Notes: generated by a model not told the origin, from the letters alone. Counted from the stretch's first letter, positions 1 through 12,743 are shown. The stretch: 64,000 bases of DNA from Liquidambar formosana (GCA_039720395.1 CM077826.1:21515053-21579052), one strand, 5' to 3'. Program-made: numbers and translations.

Positions 1-398
1 CACAAAATTCACGAATTATACGCGATATATTTAATTTCTAGCGAGTGTAACATGTTTTTAACTTTAATTCATAAAGGCGCGAATATATCGCGAGAAATTC
101 AAAAAGTTGCAGAAAGTTGTTACAATAGATTAGACTAGATTCAGTCCATAACTGTCATCTGTATTCACAGTTGGACTAAAAAAAAAAAAACTATGTTTAT
201 GCCTTATTTTCATAATAAAGTTGAACTATTTAGCACAAAATATATATATATATACACTAAACATTATGAAATCAGAAATGGCAAAACTTATCTTCAGCTT
301 GTTAGGTTTCTAGGTTTGCTAAACAACTCTAAATTTGAAGAACCATGTAAGTATTTGGGAGAATTACCTTACATGAGTACTTCTCAAACTAATCTATA

Positions 399-1255
399 TC
401 TATACTACCTATAAATGTATGTATCTTAGAAAAACTTTTGATTGACTATTACACCATTTTTTTAAAATTTAAATACTCAGTTACCCTCGTATTTAGCAAT
501 TAGGAATGTTTATTTTCTAACAAAAAAGAACGACCACAAAAAAAAAAAAAAGAGAAAAAAAATATAATGACACTTACTTCATGAATTCTAAACAACATCT
601 ATTACTATGCATATCGCTTAACCAACTTCTTATTCCTATGAGGACTCTTAGCCATAACAGGAATTTTAATATATTGTATTGAGTGTCTATTCTAATGACT
701 TAAATCAACAAAAAATAATAAATAAATAATTAGATTTTCATGTTCTATATTATATATATGAGAATTTATTAATTTTCATATATATTTTAAAGTGAGGCTA
801 TTGCCACCACATAAAGTACTCAAAGCCCCCCATTAGTTTATACTTTTTGAGGTTTTATGAAAAATATAAAAGGTTTTTACGAAAACTAATAGCATTGTTC
901 ACTAGAAAACATCATTCTGAACAACTTTGTAGAAAAGTTTTTTTTCCAAAATCTATCATTTAAGCAGACTTTTTGACCATTTACAATATCTATTTCATTT
1001 TCCATGAAAAATTGTCAAAAAGTCTACTTAAATGATAGATTTTGGAAAAACTCTCTTCTACAAAGTTGTCCGGAATGATGTTTTCTAGTAGACTATGTGA
1101 TTAGTTTTCATAAATTTTTTTTATATTTTTCATAAAACCTTAAAAATATAAATTAAATGGGGGGCTTAGAGTATTTTATGTGGTGGCAATAGCCTAGCCC
1201 TATATTTTATTATTTATATATTATTCACATGCAATGCACGTGTGCCTGTATCTAG
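399..1255 (+). mobile_element. Non-autonomous Helitron-like element, copy A, carrying a nested MITE
   Basis: The 5' end begins TCTATACTACCTATAAA after an A. The 3' end has a short palindrome (CACATGC-aat-GCACGTG type) followed by TATCTAG and a T. An A/T insertion site, no TIR and a 3' hairpin plus CTRR are Helitron hallmarks. The same ends occur at 39204-39648 and, inverted, at 48676-49319. There is no Rep/helicase, so it is non-autonomous. Without the nested MITE at 790-1200 it is about 440 bp. Confidence 0.7.
790..1200. mobile_element. 411-bp foldback MITE (Mutator-type), insertion 1
   Basis: The two halves are inverted copies of each other along nearly the whole length. The outer ends share GGCTATTGCCACCACATAAA and its reverse complement. 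It is flanked by a perfect 9-bp direct repeat, TATATTTTA, at 781-789 and 1201-1209. The paralogous Helitron in copy B (about 39599) has a single TATATTTTA and no element, so it inserted after the duplication or was lost precisely. A 9-bp target duplication points to Mutator-like transposase. It has no coding capacity. Confidence 0.9.
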
Positions 1256-1577
1256 TATATAGTAAAAAGAGGGTTTTGACAGTCAACTCAATACAAATTA
1301 ACTAGCAGTTTCCTATATTTGGTATTAGTTTGAGAAGCACTCACCATAGAATAATTTTTCCCAATTATTTCACCCTCCAAAAAGAAAGGGCGATTTTAGA
1401 TTGGACGGGCTACGAGAAAATAATTAGAGGTAGTAGTCATTCTTAGTTAAGTTAATAGTCATTCTGTAACCTCTTGATCCACTTGCAATGATATTTTTTT
1501 TCCCAATTTTCTCCCAAAACTATAGAGATATTTTCAATTTGGTGATGCTTTTTTGCTTTCTTTGTATTCCCAATCAG

Positions 1578-2040
1578 TTTGAGCAGTGACATAGTTTTGA
1601 TACCTCAGGAAACATCCTGGGGTTTGGGTATTATCCAGATGGGTCCTTTAGCACAGTTTTGCCTACACAAGAGGTAATCTTTCTATGTGAAATCAGAACA
1701 ATTGATTAGGTTGTTTGGAACGTGTTGGTACACATGACAAGGGATATGGATTTATCATGCCTGCCTATGTCATTTATTCATATAAATTGAGGTGCAGGTT
1801 GCTCTGTGTAATTGCTTGATCTCATTCTTCACTGTTCTTTCCCCTCTTTCTGTCATGTGGTTTCTTTGTCAATTGAGAGCAACTATTGAATGTCAACTAC
1901 CCTTATTTTCAGGCCGTCATATCTATTGCTATGAAAAATGGAGGATTCTCAATTGGCGATGTAGTAGTGCATAAGACAAATATAGAAACACTCTCATTGA
2001 TTTCAAAGTTTATACAATTTCAAATGTGCGTGGCTTGCTT
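1578..2040 (+). pseudogene. Unidentified exon-like remnant pair, copy A
   Basis: Two segments look like exons. The first lies at 1578-1673 between a CAG acceptor and a GTAATC donor and reads partly as FDTSGNILGFGYYPDGSFS. The second starts at 1913 after a pyrimidine-rich tract ending in CAG and reads AVISIAMKNGGFSIGDVVVH. The phases agree. A stop precedes the first segment in frame, and copy A has two extra bases (ACACTCTCATT) compared with B (ACACTCATT) that break the second. I do not recognise the protein. It is probably the dead 3' part of an unrelated gene. Confidence 0.3.
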
Positions 2041-2955
2041 CCTTGGTCTCAAATTTCTCACAGAATTATCTTGTTGGCTATTCATTAGTGGCCATGACTT
2101 GTATAATTGTATTTTTATTCTTGTGATCTGTAACTCTATGGTACAAATATATGATCTTTTCTTTTCTTTCTTTCTTTTTAGTTATGTTCCAATTAGTTCC
2201 AAGTAGATTTGGAATTTTTTATTTTTTATTTTTCCATTTTCTTTGAAAATCTGAAGCTAAACTAACACTTTGATGATGGATTGCAATAACCAACAAGATC
2301 TGATCGAAACCTTTTTTTCTCTCTTCAATAAGATCCGAGACCTTTTTTTAATTATAATTTCACACAGTATGTTGTTTTTGTTATTTGGGTAGGCTTAGTT
2401 GATCTTTTTATGTTTTTCTTTCTTATAGCTATAACATTTGTTATTTGGGTAGATTCTCTCAAAAATCAAAGTTTTTACTGAATATTGCATTATTAAATTT
2501 TTCATGTGTTAATTAGTAACACTTTACTGTTTTCCCCTATAAAATTTGAAACGTAGTAAATTCTTATTGTTCCACCTACAAAATTTGAATATATTAAACT
2601 GATATTGTTCTATGTATAAAATTTTGTAAGATGGTCATGTGTTTTGAGCAATGTCCACATCCCAGAAGTTGAAAAAACTTGTTATTGGTTCTTGTAAAAT
2701 TTATAACATTGTATAGTATAATGTTACTATTTCACTTATAAATTCTTTTTGCTCCTAAAATCCTACTACTTAACACATGTCATGTTTGGAAAGTCTTAAA
2801 ATCATGATTACATGATTTTATGACCGATTGCCTTTTTTTAACTCATGTCATGTTTGGAAATTCTAATCCATGGAGGCTTAGGGTATTTGTGGATTGGTCT
2901 TGGGTATGCACAATAATGAGTTGGGTTATACCTAACCCATTAATGACACAAATTA

Positions 2956-3786
2956 CTAGGGGTGTTCATGGTTTTGGTTAAAACCGAAAACCAAACCGAA
3001 CCAAATCAAACCAGTCGGTTTGGTTTTGTTTTTTTGTCACAAGGTTTGGTTTTGGTTCCAATTTTAGAAAACCGAATTAAATTGGTTTGGTTTTGGTTTT
3101 TATGTTTAAAAAACCAAACCAAACCAAAAAACCAAAAAAATATTATATATATATATATATTTATATATTACATATTAAACTTAGTTTGTAGAATTTCTAT
3201 TCTAATAAGGGAAGAATAGGTAATAGATTCAAAATAAACTTAGTGTGTAAAATTTCTATTCTAATAAGGGCAGAATAGGTAATAGATTCAAAATAGTAGT
3301 ACACTACAAGAAAAAAGACGTTTGGAATAGGCTTGTTTTTGTAGATTTTAACTTTTTTATTATTTTTCCTTCATTAGATTGGTATGTATTAAACTAACTA
3401 TTAATGTTAGTGTGAGATATTGGCACGTATTAGAATGGAGATTTGAACTTGAATTTACAGTAAGTCAATACTTTTCTATTTTGATATTATGTTTAATGTT
3501 TTTTTTTTAGTTGTTAATGTAATGATTTTATTAAAAATATTTTTATTTGGAGTTTGGCTTGTCATTTTTTCCATTTTCAATTATTTGTTGCTACTTGATA
3601 GGATAAAACCAAAATCGAAACCGAGCCAAACCGAAATTTAATGGATTGGTTTGGTTTGGTTTTGTTTTGTTTTTTTATAGTATGATTTAGTTTTGGTTTG
3701 GGAAAAAAAAAAAAAAAAACTGAAGTATTAATGGTTTGATTTGAAATCTACCTTAAAACCGAATCAACCGAACCACGAACACCCCT
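2956..3786. mobile_element. 831-bp hAT-type non-autonomous element, copy A only
   Basis: It begins CTAGGGGTGTTCATGG and ends CACGAACACCCCT, giving short inverted termini around AGGGGTGTTC. The 8-bp sequence ACAAATTA lies directly on each side (2948-2955 and 3787-3794). Copy B at about 41858 has this sequence once, without the element. An 8-bp duplication with this terminus fits hAT. The interior is rich in AACCGAACC/GGTTTGGTT motifs and AT repeats. The open frame inside it is not a gene. Confidence 0.85.
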
Positions 3787-4133
3787 ACAAATTATATAAC
3801 CCATTAATAACCCAACCCAATCCAACCCATTTATGCCTCAACCCAAACCCACCTAACCCGCCTGGATTGCCAGGCCTAGTTGTGCCACGTAGAGTCGTAG
3901 CTTACTGATGATTTCTATGGAAAAAAAGGGACAGATATTCCTATGGAAAGAAGCATTTGGCTTTCGTTCGATCAAGAAAATGACTTCCATTGAGACAAAA
4001 CAAATCCAATGGAATTAGCACTCTGGTACATTTCCATCCACTTTCCCATGCAAATTAACCTCTCTGCAAACCAGATGCCTTTGAATCAAACCACAAACTT
4101 CAAGCGCGAACCAATGTTAAAACAACTACGTTC

Positions 4134-4290
4134 CTAGTATATATAGGGGGCCATTTCAATCTCGAGGTCGATTGTATTCATTTCATGTGAATTGTTTGAT
4201 TTGTCTCGCTGCTAGACATTTCTATTGCCAAACATTCCTTTAATTCCACCAGTACTTGGCTCATGTCTGCCCTTTGGTTTGCTGGACAGA
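4134..4290 (-). pseudogene. Ghost of a receptor kinase terminal exon, copy A
   Basis: Read on the minus strand this matches the C-terminal end of exon 13 of the neighbouring gene: PANQRADMSQVLVELKECLA followed by a short acidic tail. Only the last part of kinase subdomain XI and the tail are present. One base fewer than copy B (GATTTGTC versus GATCTTGTC) shifts the tail. It lies about 570 bp downstream of the real stop codon, so it is the end of an older tandem gene copy otherwise deleted. Confidence 0.75.
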
Positions 4291-7200
4291 TATTCCTTTA
4301 ATTGTTTGATCGGCACCGCCTTAATTTCCAACAAAAGGCATAGAGAAACAAAAGAGTGAAATTATGTTAGGGTTCTCAGTCTCGTGTCTTGTGTGTATCT
4401 CGATCTCCTAGAGATTTAGTTAATATGTATAGGGTTCTGTTTTACCAAATTAGGGTTGGCGGTAACCACCTATTAACCCGACCTAAACCCTAAATGGGTT
4501 GTCCAAATTGGGTCGGGCACACCCATGGGCGCCCCGGTTTGGGTCATATCCTAAAGTCCAACAATAAGGCTAGAAGAATATTTCTCTCTGGCATCAATGC
4601 ATCATCCAGGAAGACTTGTTATCTTGAACTTACAAATATTTACACCAAGAAAATCCCACGATGAAGCCATTTTACAAAACATAGCAAGCTTCATTAAAAT
4701 TGTAAGTTCAAAAGAAAGGTTTATAACACTAGGATCCTTTTTCATACTTGGATAAGTAACAAATATGTATTAAGACCCAACATACTAACATTAAGCGATT
4801 TCGTCTCAAGAAGTTGAATTTAACCAAGGACTTTTTAAGCGCGAACCAGGGTTTAATAACTACCTAGCATGGGGACCCTGATCCATATCCATTTCGAGGC
4901 CGACTAAAGTCACTTCATGTGAATCACTTGGTCTTGTTTCGCTAGTCACTGTCTTCCGATTTCCTTCAGGGGCCATTTCTACGGCCAAACATTCCTTTAA
5001 TTCTGCCACCACTTGACTCATGTCTGGCCTCTGGATTGCAGTTGATTGTACGCATGACATGGCTATTTCCACAGCTCTCCAAGCAGAATTGATGCTGAAA
5101 TCTCCTTGTAACCTCTGATCAACAATGTTTTGGACATCCCCCCTTCCAATAATAGGTCTAACCCATTTAATTATGTGAATGGCCTGGGGTGATCTTATTA
5201 CTGCACGATGTCCAGTAATTAGCTCCAACATAACAACCCCAAAGCTATAAACATCACTTCTCTTATCGAACTTTCCAGTTAAATGATATCTGCATGGAGA
5301 ACACCAGTTATCTGATCAATACAATAATCCCAAGCTACAGACAATGTTTTCTTTTTCCTTTTTCTTTTCTCTTCATTGTTTTTTTCTCATTTTTCAGTTC
5401 TTCTAACTATTATCTGAATTTTAACTTGTATCCTTATGGCACTCATTGACTACATTAATGATTTTAGGGCCAAAAAGCACTCATTGACTACATTAACTTG
5501 TATCCTCAGGGAGTACAAGCAGAGATGCCCATCCAAATCCTAGTGTGCTTGGTACTTCGCCATATGCAAACCAAAGAACTTCTTGTTGAAAATATATATA
5601 TATATTAAAAGAGTGATTATAATAATCATCTCGGGATTAGGTTTAAAATTTTCTTCAAGTCTGAATTTGCAACCTTCACGAGGTAAAATTTATCTACCTA
5701 GTGGAAAATTTAAGCTGTTCCGATTAGCAAGTTTAGAGCATTGCTATTTCTGTTAAAAATCTCACAGAAAAATTTTAAATCTATTAATTCTACACAGTTT
5801 TAGTGAAATCATTCTATACAAATTTCAATGTTGTATTAACACTTACTCAGGATCGATGTATGCGGGTGTGCCGGCAGCATCAGTATATATATGACTGTCT
5901 CCATCATTTTTGCAAAATCTTGACAGCCCAAAATCAGCTATCTTTCCTTGCAATCTTTCATTCAATAAAATGTTAGTAGTCTTCATATCCCTGTGGATTA
6001 TAGGTGGCCTGCAACCATTATGAAGATACTCCAGTCCTACAATCCCAATAAATCTGTCAGCTAGTCAACTTACTTTAAACAAGAAAAGAATGACAAAAAG
6101 TTGGAAGGAATATAATTATCAAAGATATATGTTGCAGCTCTGCTTGCAGACCTTGTGCTGCATCAATAGCAATTTGAAGTCTCTTTTGCCAATTCAAAAC
6201 ATTTGCATTTGTCTCTGCAGCAATTTGAAGTCTCATTAACTAATAAATTCAACTTACATCTATCTATATAGGGACAAAGAAGTCCTAATGAGTTGTACAT
6301 GTGATCAAGAACCTTAGAACACAATAGTTAAATACGTACCTGATAGATGGTGTCTCAAGTTTCCATTAGCCATGTACTCATAAACAATTGCCATGTGTGT
6401 ACCTTTATTGCAGTACCCAATGAAAGAAACCAAATTTGTATGATGAACTCTCACCAAGAGATGTGCCTGCATTTCAAAATGGTGACTGATCATAACTACT
6501 CAAAAATTGTCTAGTAGCATCATCATGTAATCATAGTTTCAGCATCAGACTGAAATTTCAAGTAACAGAGACCCTAGCTGGCTGGATTTCCATATCTAAC
6601 CTCGGATTGAAATTCCTTAGGGCCTTGGTTTGATGATGGAGAACGCACCTTGACAGCAACTTGATTGCCATTTTTCAGAGTGCCAAGGTAAACTTTTCCA
6701 AAACCACCTTCTCCAATAACCGTTTCGAAGTCATTAGTAATACTTACAATCTCAGAGTAAGTAAACTCCTGATTCTTTGACTTCAATGACCCTGATTTGT
6801 TGCTTTCTGTGAACATATCCACTGAGAACCAGATCGATACAATTGCAATATGAACAAATAATCTATTAAGAAAATGTTTTCTGGATTTCCTAGGGATTTG
6901 GAAAGTATATGTTTCAAAATTGTCATGTTTGTGCCTCAAATTTATGTTTGTCTCAAAGTTAGACCATATATACCCTAATGACTCCTATCAGTATGGGGAT
7001 ATTTTAGCTTATCCATTTAAGCTCTGAATAGCATGCATGCTTTAATATGTTCTGTACCCTAATATATGCTATGAAATTCTTCAAGGTCACCATGACCACA
7101 AGACCCATGCGAGTGGTTCTCCCAGATTATTCTTTTTCTTGCCTTGCTGTTCCTATATAAAATCCATCAGTTCAAGACGTGTCAAAAAAGTGCTATCACA

Positions 7201-10200
7201 TGATCAGCATTGGTTGGTGGCAACAATAAATAGTGATTACATGGTTTTGGCATACTATCAGTGACAAAATTCCCCAGAATCAACTCTTGGGAGGAAAATT
7301 TATTAAGCCACCAGGCACTTTATGGTCTTGTTTCTAATGAAGGTGGTTTTTGGGTATGGTTGTGGTGTTTCAATGTTTTATAGTGTTAAGATTTTGAAAG
7401 AGAAACTAACTGGTTTATTCAGTTCTTTAGTGAAGATAATTCTCCGGCCTGTTTTGGAATTTTCTTCCATATACTGACATTTAACTCTTGCCCAACCCAT
7501 GGATGTAATCCCATTGTGCATAAATCGCATAAACTGCTCGTGTCACTCTCACTGGTGAGAGAGTGACCGCTGATAAGAATAGTGAGCAAGTATTTGCTTT
7601 ATCTTCTTGTTCTTTTTAAAAATGATTTCATTGAGGTTTTTCCATTTTGAAGGAACTATCAAAGTGGGTAGAATTGAGTGTGATACTTTTTACAATTTGC
7701 CTTACGTATGCCAACATCTAAATGAAAGAAAGAAAATACCTCCTTGTCTTCTCCTTTTACGGTGCCAAAAAGCCAGTGCGCACAAAAAGAACAGGACAAG
7801 AACTGCTCCAATAGATGCAACTAATGGAACAAACTTCTTCTTCTTATTTGCTTCGCATGAATCTGACAGACAAATATTTGGATATCCGTCCCAACTTGCA
7901 TAAAATGGACATGGTAAAAGTCATTGTGGGTTGGTAATTATAAGAGCAATTAGCTTTCCATCATATGATCAGCAGTAGCTTGTGAAATATAAGTGAAATC
8001 CGAGTCAAAAGCAAACAAATGAACAGAGTCATCTTCTTTTAGGGTGTTTTCTAAAAATGATGATCTTGTGCTTAGAAATTACTACTAACAATTGAACTAC
8101 TTAGAAAACCAGAATTCTTAGATATGCAAGATAAGCAAACCTCATATGCAATGATCCATTCTTAACCTTTTCCATAAAAGCTTGCGGAATTGAACCTGAG
8201 AGCTTATTCCCAGTTAAATTTCTGCAAAGACGATGTAAAATAGATCACCTACACATTTCCCACCAAGAAACTTGTCACAACATCAAATATCAATCACATA
8301 CAGGATTCTTAAAGATGGCAGTTGTGCTAAGAAATCTGGCACTGGTCCAGTCAAGTCATTGTTTGATAAATCCCTGAAACAAAAGGAGCTCGTAATTATC
8401 TGGGTAAAGAACGTAATTATCTGGGTAAAGAACTCAATATACGTTACCAAAGATATTCATTTGTTCAGAAGCAAGAAAAAAAAAAGGATATTCATCTGTT
8501 CTTATTAGTGCATTCTAGTTTTTGTGGAGCTTTTCTGAACATGATTTCGGTTATGGTGAAGGAAATTACCATGCTTTGGCTCAGAGTTTAGAATATATCC
8601 CCCTTGTTCTTTCAATAGCTAATTATGTGCAGATATTTAGGATGAGATTGTCTAGATAATAATTGTTGTCACCAATGCCATCAATTTCCAACAAAGGCTT
8701 GATCATGTTTTTTATCTTGAATACTTCTTGGTCTTTGTAATTCAGAATAATCATACCTTTTTTTATGTCACTTGCAATGTGCCGGCATTAACACATTTTG
8801 AATTAGTGATTTCGTAAAACATTAAGACATATTAGGCAGATGATGACGAGAAAAGGAGGGATTAATGGAACACTCTTACAATATTACCCCTCAATAAATT
8901 AAGTGCATGCATTAGGACTCCTCTGTTTTAAAAAAACAAAAAAATTGGTTGAAGAAAAAAAGGCAAAATTAGTGGGCGAACCAAGCTTTCAAAGTAAAAA
9001 GGTACCTTTTTACAGTATAGAGTAATCATTATTTTGTGAGTGGTGATTGCTCTTATGGTCCTATATCTACATATAAATTAAATTGAAGGGGATTTTATAA
9101 TAAATTCCCCATAGTTTCCGGACCACTATTAAATGAACCTCATCTGTTCAATGATAGCAGTTTGTGAGACTCATCCTTAAATTAACTTCAGAAGCAGTAA
9201 GCCAGAGTCCAGTCCACCACTTACAGGGATTTTATTGATTTGAGATTGGAGAGTGAAGAATCAATCGTCCCTTTCAAACTGTTTGAGGCCTGGTTCCTGC
9301 ATGTAATTCTTCGAATAAGAGGAGGTTTTTTGGCATATCTAAAATATAGTTTGCATTTCATACCGATAAAAGGAAAAAAAACAAAAACACGGTCATGCAT
9401 CAGTTGGGCTTCAAATTTAAAATATAGTGTACGTACGTTGGGACATCCATAGAAACGAAATCAGTCGATGGGCATCAAATTTTTTTGTAGCAGTTATCAT
9501 GATAGTCCATTTTAGGTAATGGCTCCATTTACAAGAATTTTGCTTTAAAAGCAATAAAAAATAAATTAATTTTGACCGATTCAATTTCCACTGGATGTCC
9601 CAACACGCCCTTAGATTTGTTGGGGGCGCACTCACAGTGAGATGATTCTGGGCGGATCGTTGTAGCTGCAGTTCAAATCTTCCCACGAGTAATAACTTGG
9701 GACACATGGATCTCCTTGCCAGTTTCTAGTCACACTGTACACTTGCTTGATGTCCATCATAGCTTTAACTAAAGTTTCCAGCAGTAAATCAATAACTCAG
9801 ATGATGACCATTTGAGAGAGAATTGAAGGAGAGATATGATGGGGGGGACTGGATATATAAAATACAAAATCCTATACAAAGATAAAATCCAACAGTTACA
9901 TTCACAAATTTGGAACAAATTAAAAAATGTCCATGTGATGGTGATGAATTGCTAACATAGGGCTCCTCACAGCTATGAAGACCCAAGAAGCCCCTTATGG
10001 ACATCATAATGCTCCTTATAAAATCCAATTTAACTCCAATGGCCAAAGCATGTGAATGCCATGTATATTTTTGGGACCCCAAACCTAATTTTAGAAAAAT
10101 ATTTTGAGCCTACGAAGATGTACTATGTGCGACACATACGCCACGTGGGTGTACAAACAATTGATAGAAGTTGCAAAATTTCACAAGAAAAATATCAAGT

Positions 10201-10589
10201 CCCATGAGCAATAACAATTGAATAAAATCTAAAGCATTTAGTATGAGAGAAAATTAAAGAGAAGTATATAAAACAAAGTTAGAATAGCAAGTTTTTGAGA
10301 AGGCATGTGTGGTCACGTTATTCTAAATAAGTTATCGCCTCCTTATGTACAAGTGTTAGGGCGATAACACCTCTAAGATATAACCTTAGAAGTTCACAAC
10401 TAACTTTTTTATGGATATGTCTACTGAAAGAGTACGTAATATGAACTATCCACGATCAGTTGCCCCAAAGTATATGAAAATATGGTAGTAATATTTATGA
10501 AAAGAATGATGAAAATATGGAAGAATAAAGAAGATATAATACTGTAGAGAGAAGAAAAGAGAAGAGAAGAGAAGAGAAGAAAAGAAATT

Positions 10590-10960
10590 ATGTGTATGAT
10601 ATGGATCAGGTCTCCTGGTGTAGGCCTTTCCATATATACGCCACGTGGGTGAATCCACTGGGTGCACACGCGAAGCCGACTATGCAACCTTCTCCACATT
10701 CGTTCAAGCATTCAATCTCCTCTTGCCCCAAAACTTCAACTCAATATTCTTCCATCCAAATGTGCCTAAACACGACTTGGTTGTCATCAAAATGTGCCGT
10801 CTACTCAGGCATAGTGGGCGCCACGATTTTCACTACATTGTTAGTGTGTGTGCCACAAAGTGCACTGTTGGACCCTTTGGTTCTTTTAGGAGTCCCTTTG
10901 GATGATGGTCACGGGCTATTGACTCATGCCTACTCGACTGTCCGTGACACGTGAAATGTG
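10590..10960. other. Conserved block of unknown nature in intron 3, copy A
   Basis: A stretch of more balanced base composition inside an AT-rich intron, conserved in copy B at about 51970-52389. On the plus strand copy B reads as one 139-codon open frame, containing for example [19 protein letters not shown] and [19 protein letters not shown]. In copy A the same protein is split between two frames by small indels. No domain was recognised. It may be a fragment of a mobile element or captured gene; function is not supported. Confidence 0.4.
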
Positions 10961-11020
10961 CACATTATCCCTTTTAGCATTTTCCTATTCTCTTTTTAAG
11001 TCGAGTACGTATTCTCGCAT

Positions 11021-11264
11021 GAGAGAAACTTGCATAGGACCGATGCATGGGCCAGCTAGTGAGACCAGCCAATGGAGAGAGAGAAAAGTGCCTTTATCAG
11101 TGCAAAAAGGACCAATGCATGAGTCAGCTGGTAAGACCAGACAATGAGAGAAGAGGAAAGTGCCTTTATCAGTGTAAAAAGTACACTGATAAAGACACTT
11201 TCCTCTCCTCCCATTGCCTGATCTTACTAGCTGGCCATGCAACGGTTTCATACAAGTTTTTTCC
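11021..11264. mobile_element. 244-bp hairpin MITE, Mutator-type, in intron 3 of copy A
   Basis: It is flanked by a 9-bp direct repeat TTCTCGCAT (11012-11020 and 11265-11273). Copy B at about 52390-52402 has one related site (ATCTAGCAT) and no element. The ends are inverted (GAGAAACTTGCATAG-GACCG against its counterpart AAACTTGTATGAAACCG). Inside, the arm is duplicated: a direct repeat with AAAGTGCCTTTATCAGTG is followed by its inverted copy. This gives a near-perfect hairpin of about 55-60 bp around 11172. Confidence 0.85.
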
Positions 11265-12716
11265 TTCTCGCATAGTCTCTTTATCCATTTTTTTATCACC
11301 ATCTTTCATGAAGTTTTCGAGAAGTACGTTGAAGTCAGTAAAGTAGCCGACTCAAGTTGGAATTCACAACAATAAGGTCATCACTGATCACATATTCTAG
11401 GATCTTCTTATTTTATCAGCAGCATAAGTATTCCATTTTAGTACCGAATATATGTCGCTAAATGGGTGGTTCCAAGGTCCACATCTTTTTTGCTAAATCC
11501 ACATCTCTTATATTTTATTTTTACAAATTTTTTTTTAGTTTTACTCATGGGGTGTGAATTTAGCAAAAAGAGTGTGGATTTAGACCCACCGACCCTAAAT
11601 GAAATTACAAGTAGGCCTGCAATTCGATTTATGGAATTCAAAATTCAAAATAATTCCCATGAGCCTCTAGGTGAGATTCCATGACGAAACCAAGCATTTT
11701 GCTTAAGCATTACCGTCTTCTGGGTCAGTTGGTTTAACTAGAAGCATCCTTAGTCTTGAAAATCTCGAATGCGTTGAGGATGGGAGGAACAGTAGATTTA
11801 TTTGTTGCTTGAAGAGAAAAGGAAACTCGTGTATCTTTAACTGACATATTGAGACCACTGGTGGTCAGGGGGGATAGGTATTCAAGTTTGATAGGCTCTG
11901 CGAGAGTGTACTCATTATCATTCAAAGATACATAGAATTCTCTTACTTGGCCATCCCCAAGGTCCCTAAAATCAGCAAAGTGAAAGTAGATATAATATTT
12001 GAATGTGTCATCAAAACCACTCCAATATAAAGATAAGGGAACGCTAGAATTCTGCGTCTGGGCGGCGGTCCTCAACACTCGTTCTGGTACATAATAATAA
12101 TCATCATTCGTCTCAATAGTGAATTGGGTGCTAATTGGATTCCAAGTATCATAGTTCTCAAGATCAGGGAGTTGCAGAGGCACCCATATGCGATCATAAA
12201 TATCGTCCGGGTACCTAATTGATCCAGACAAACATTTGAATGCATTGGGTCAGTACGTGCAAACTGTTGAATTAAAGCACCTAAACAAGGTAACAACATA
12301 TTCCCTTTGTTTCATATTTATGATGTGTTTGGTAGGAGGGATAGAAAAGTATAAGGAAGGGAAGAGGAATGGAAAGTCCATCCCTAGGACAGGAAACTTT
12401 TCTTTTTGGAAAAGTTTGGTAAGAAGGAGAATGGAAAGAAAGAAATAATTAAGAGTTAAAAGAGGTATTTTACCATATTATCCTCATGAAGAAAACATTT
12501 CTTTTTGGCACTTTCTTTTGGAAAAAAATTGGTAAAAGATTTTTCTTCTCTCATCACCATATTTTCTTTTCCTTTATTATTTTTCTGGTAAGTAAAAGAT
12601 TTTATTTTTGAAAAAAATTACAACCACGAGAATAAAATGCAAACCCAACAAAACAAAACTACCTCCAGATACAAAGCATTAACTCAAAGATTTTAACTTT
12701 CACATTACCCAAAGAA

Positions 12717-12743
12717 TATATATATATATATATATATATATAG

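Noticed and set aside
2962..3219. 85-codon plus-strand open frame rich in NQTEPNQT-like residues
   Set aside because: It lies wholly inside the hAT-type element and results from AACCGAACC/GGTTTGG repeats. It is absent from copy B.
6100..6260. Whether exon 11 continues past 6152
   Set aside because: The frame does run on ([11 protein letters not shown]), but the kinase consensus needs GLEYLH next. This is supplied by exon 12 after a GT donor at 6151 and an AG acceptor at 6037.
10421..10711. Minus-strand 96-codon frame in intron 3 of copy A
   Set aside because: Low-complexity F/S/I composition from a GAAGA-rich tract, not conserved in copy B.
11438..11684. Open frames on both strands at 11438-11684
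   Set aside because: They arise from a short inverted repeat (TTTGCTAAATCCACA / TGTGGATTTAGCAAA) in intron 3, also seen at about 52530-52620 in copy B. Non-coding.
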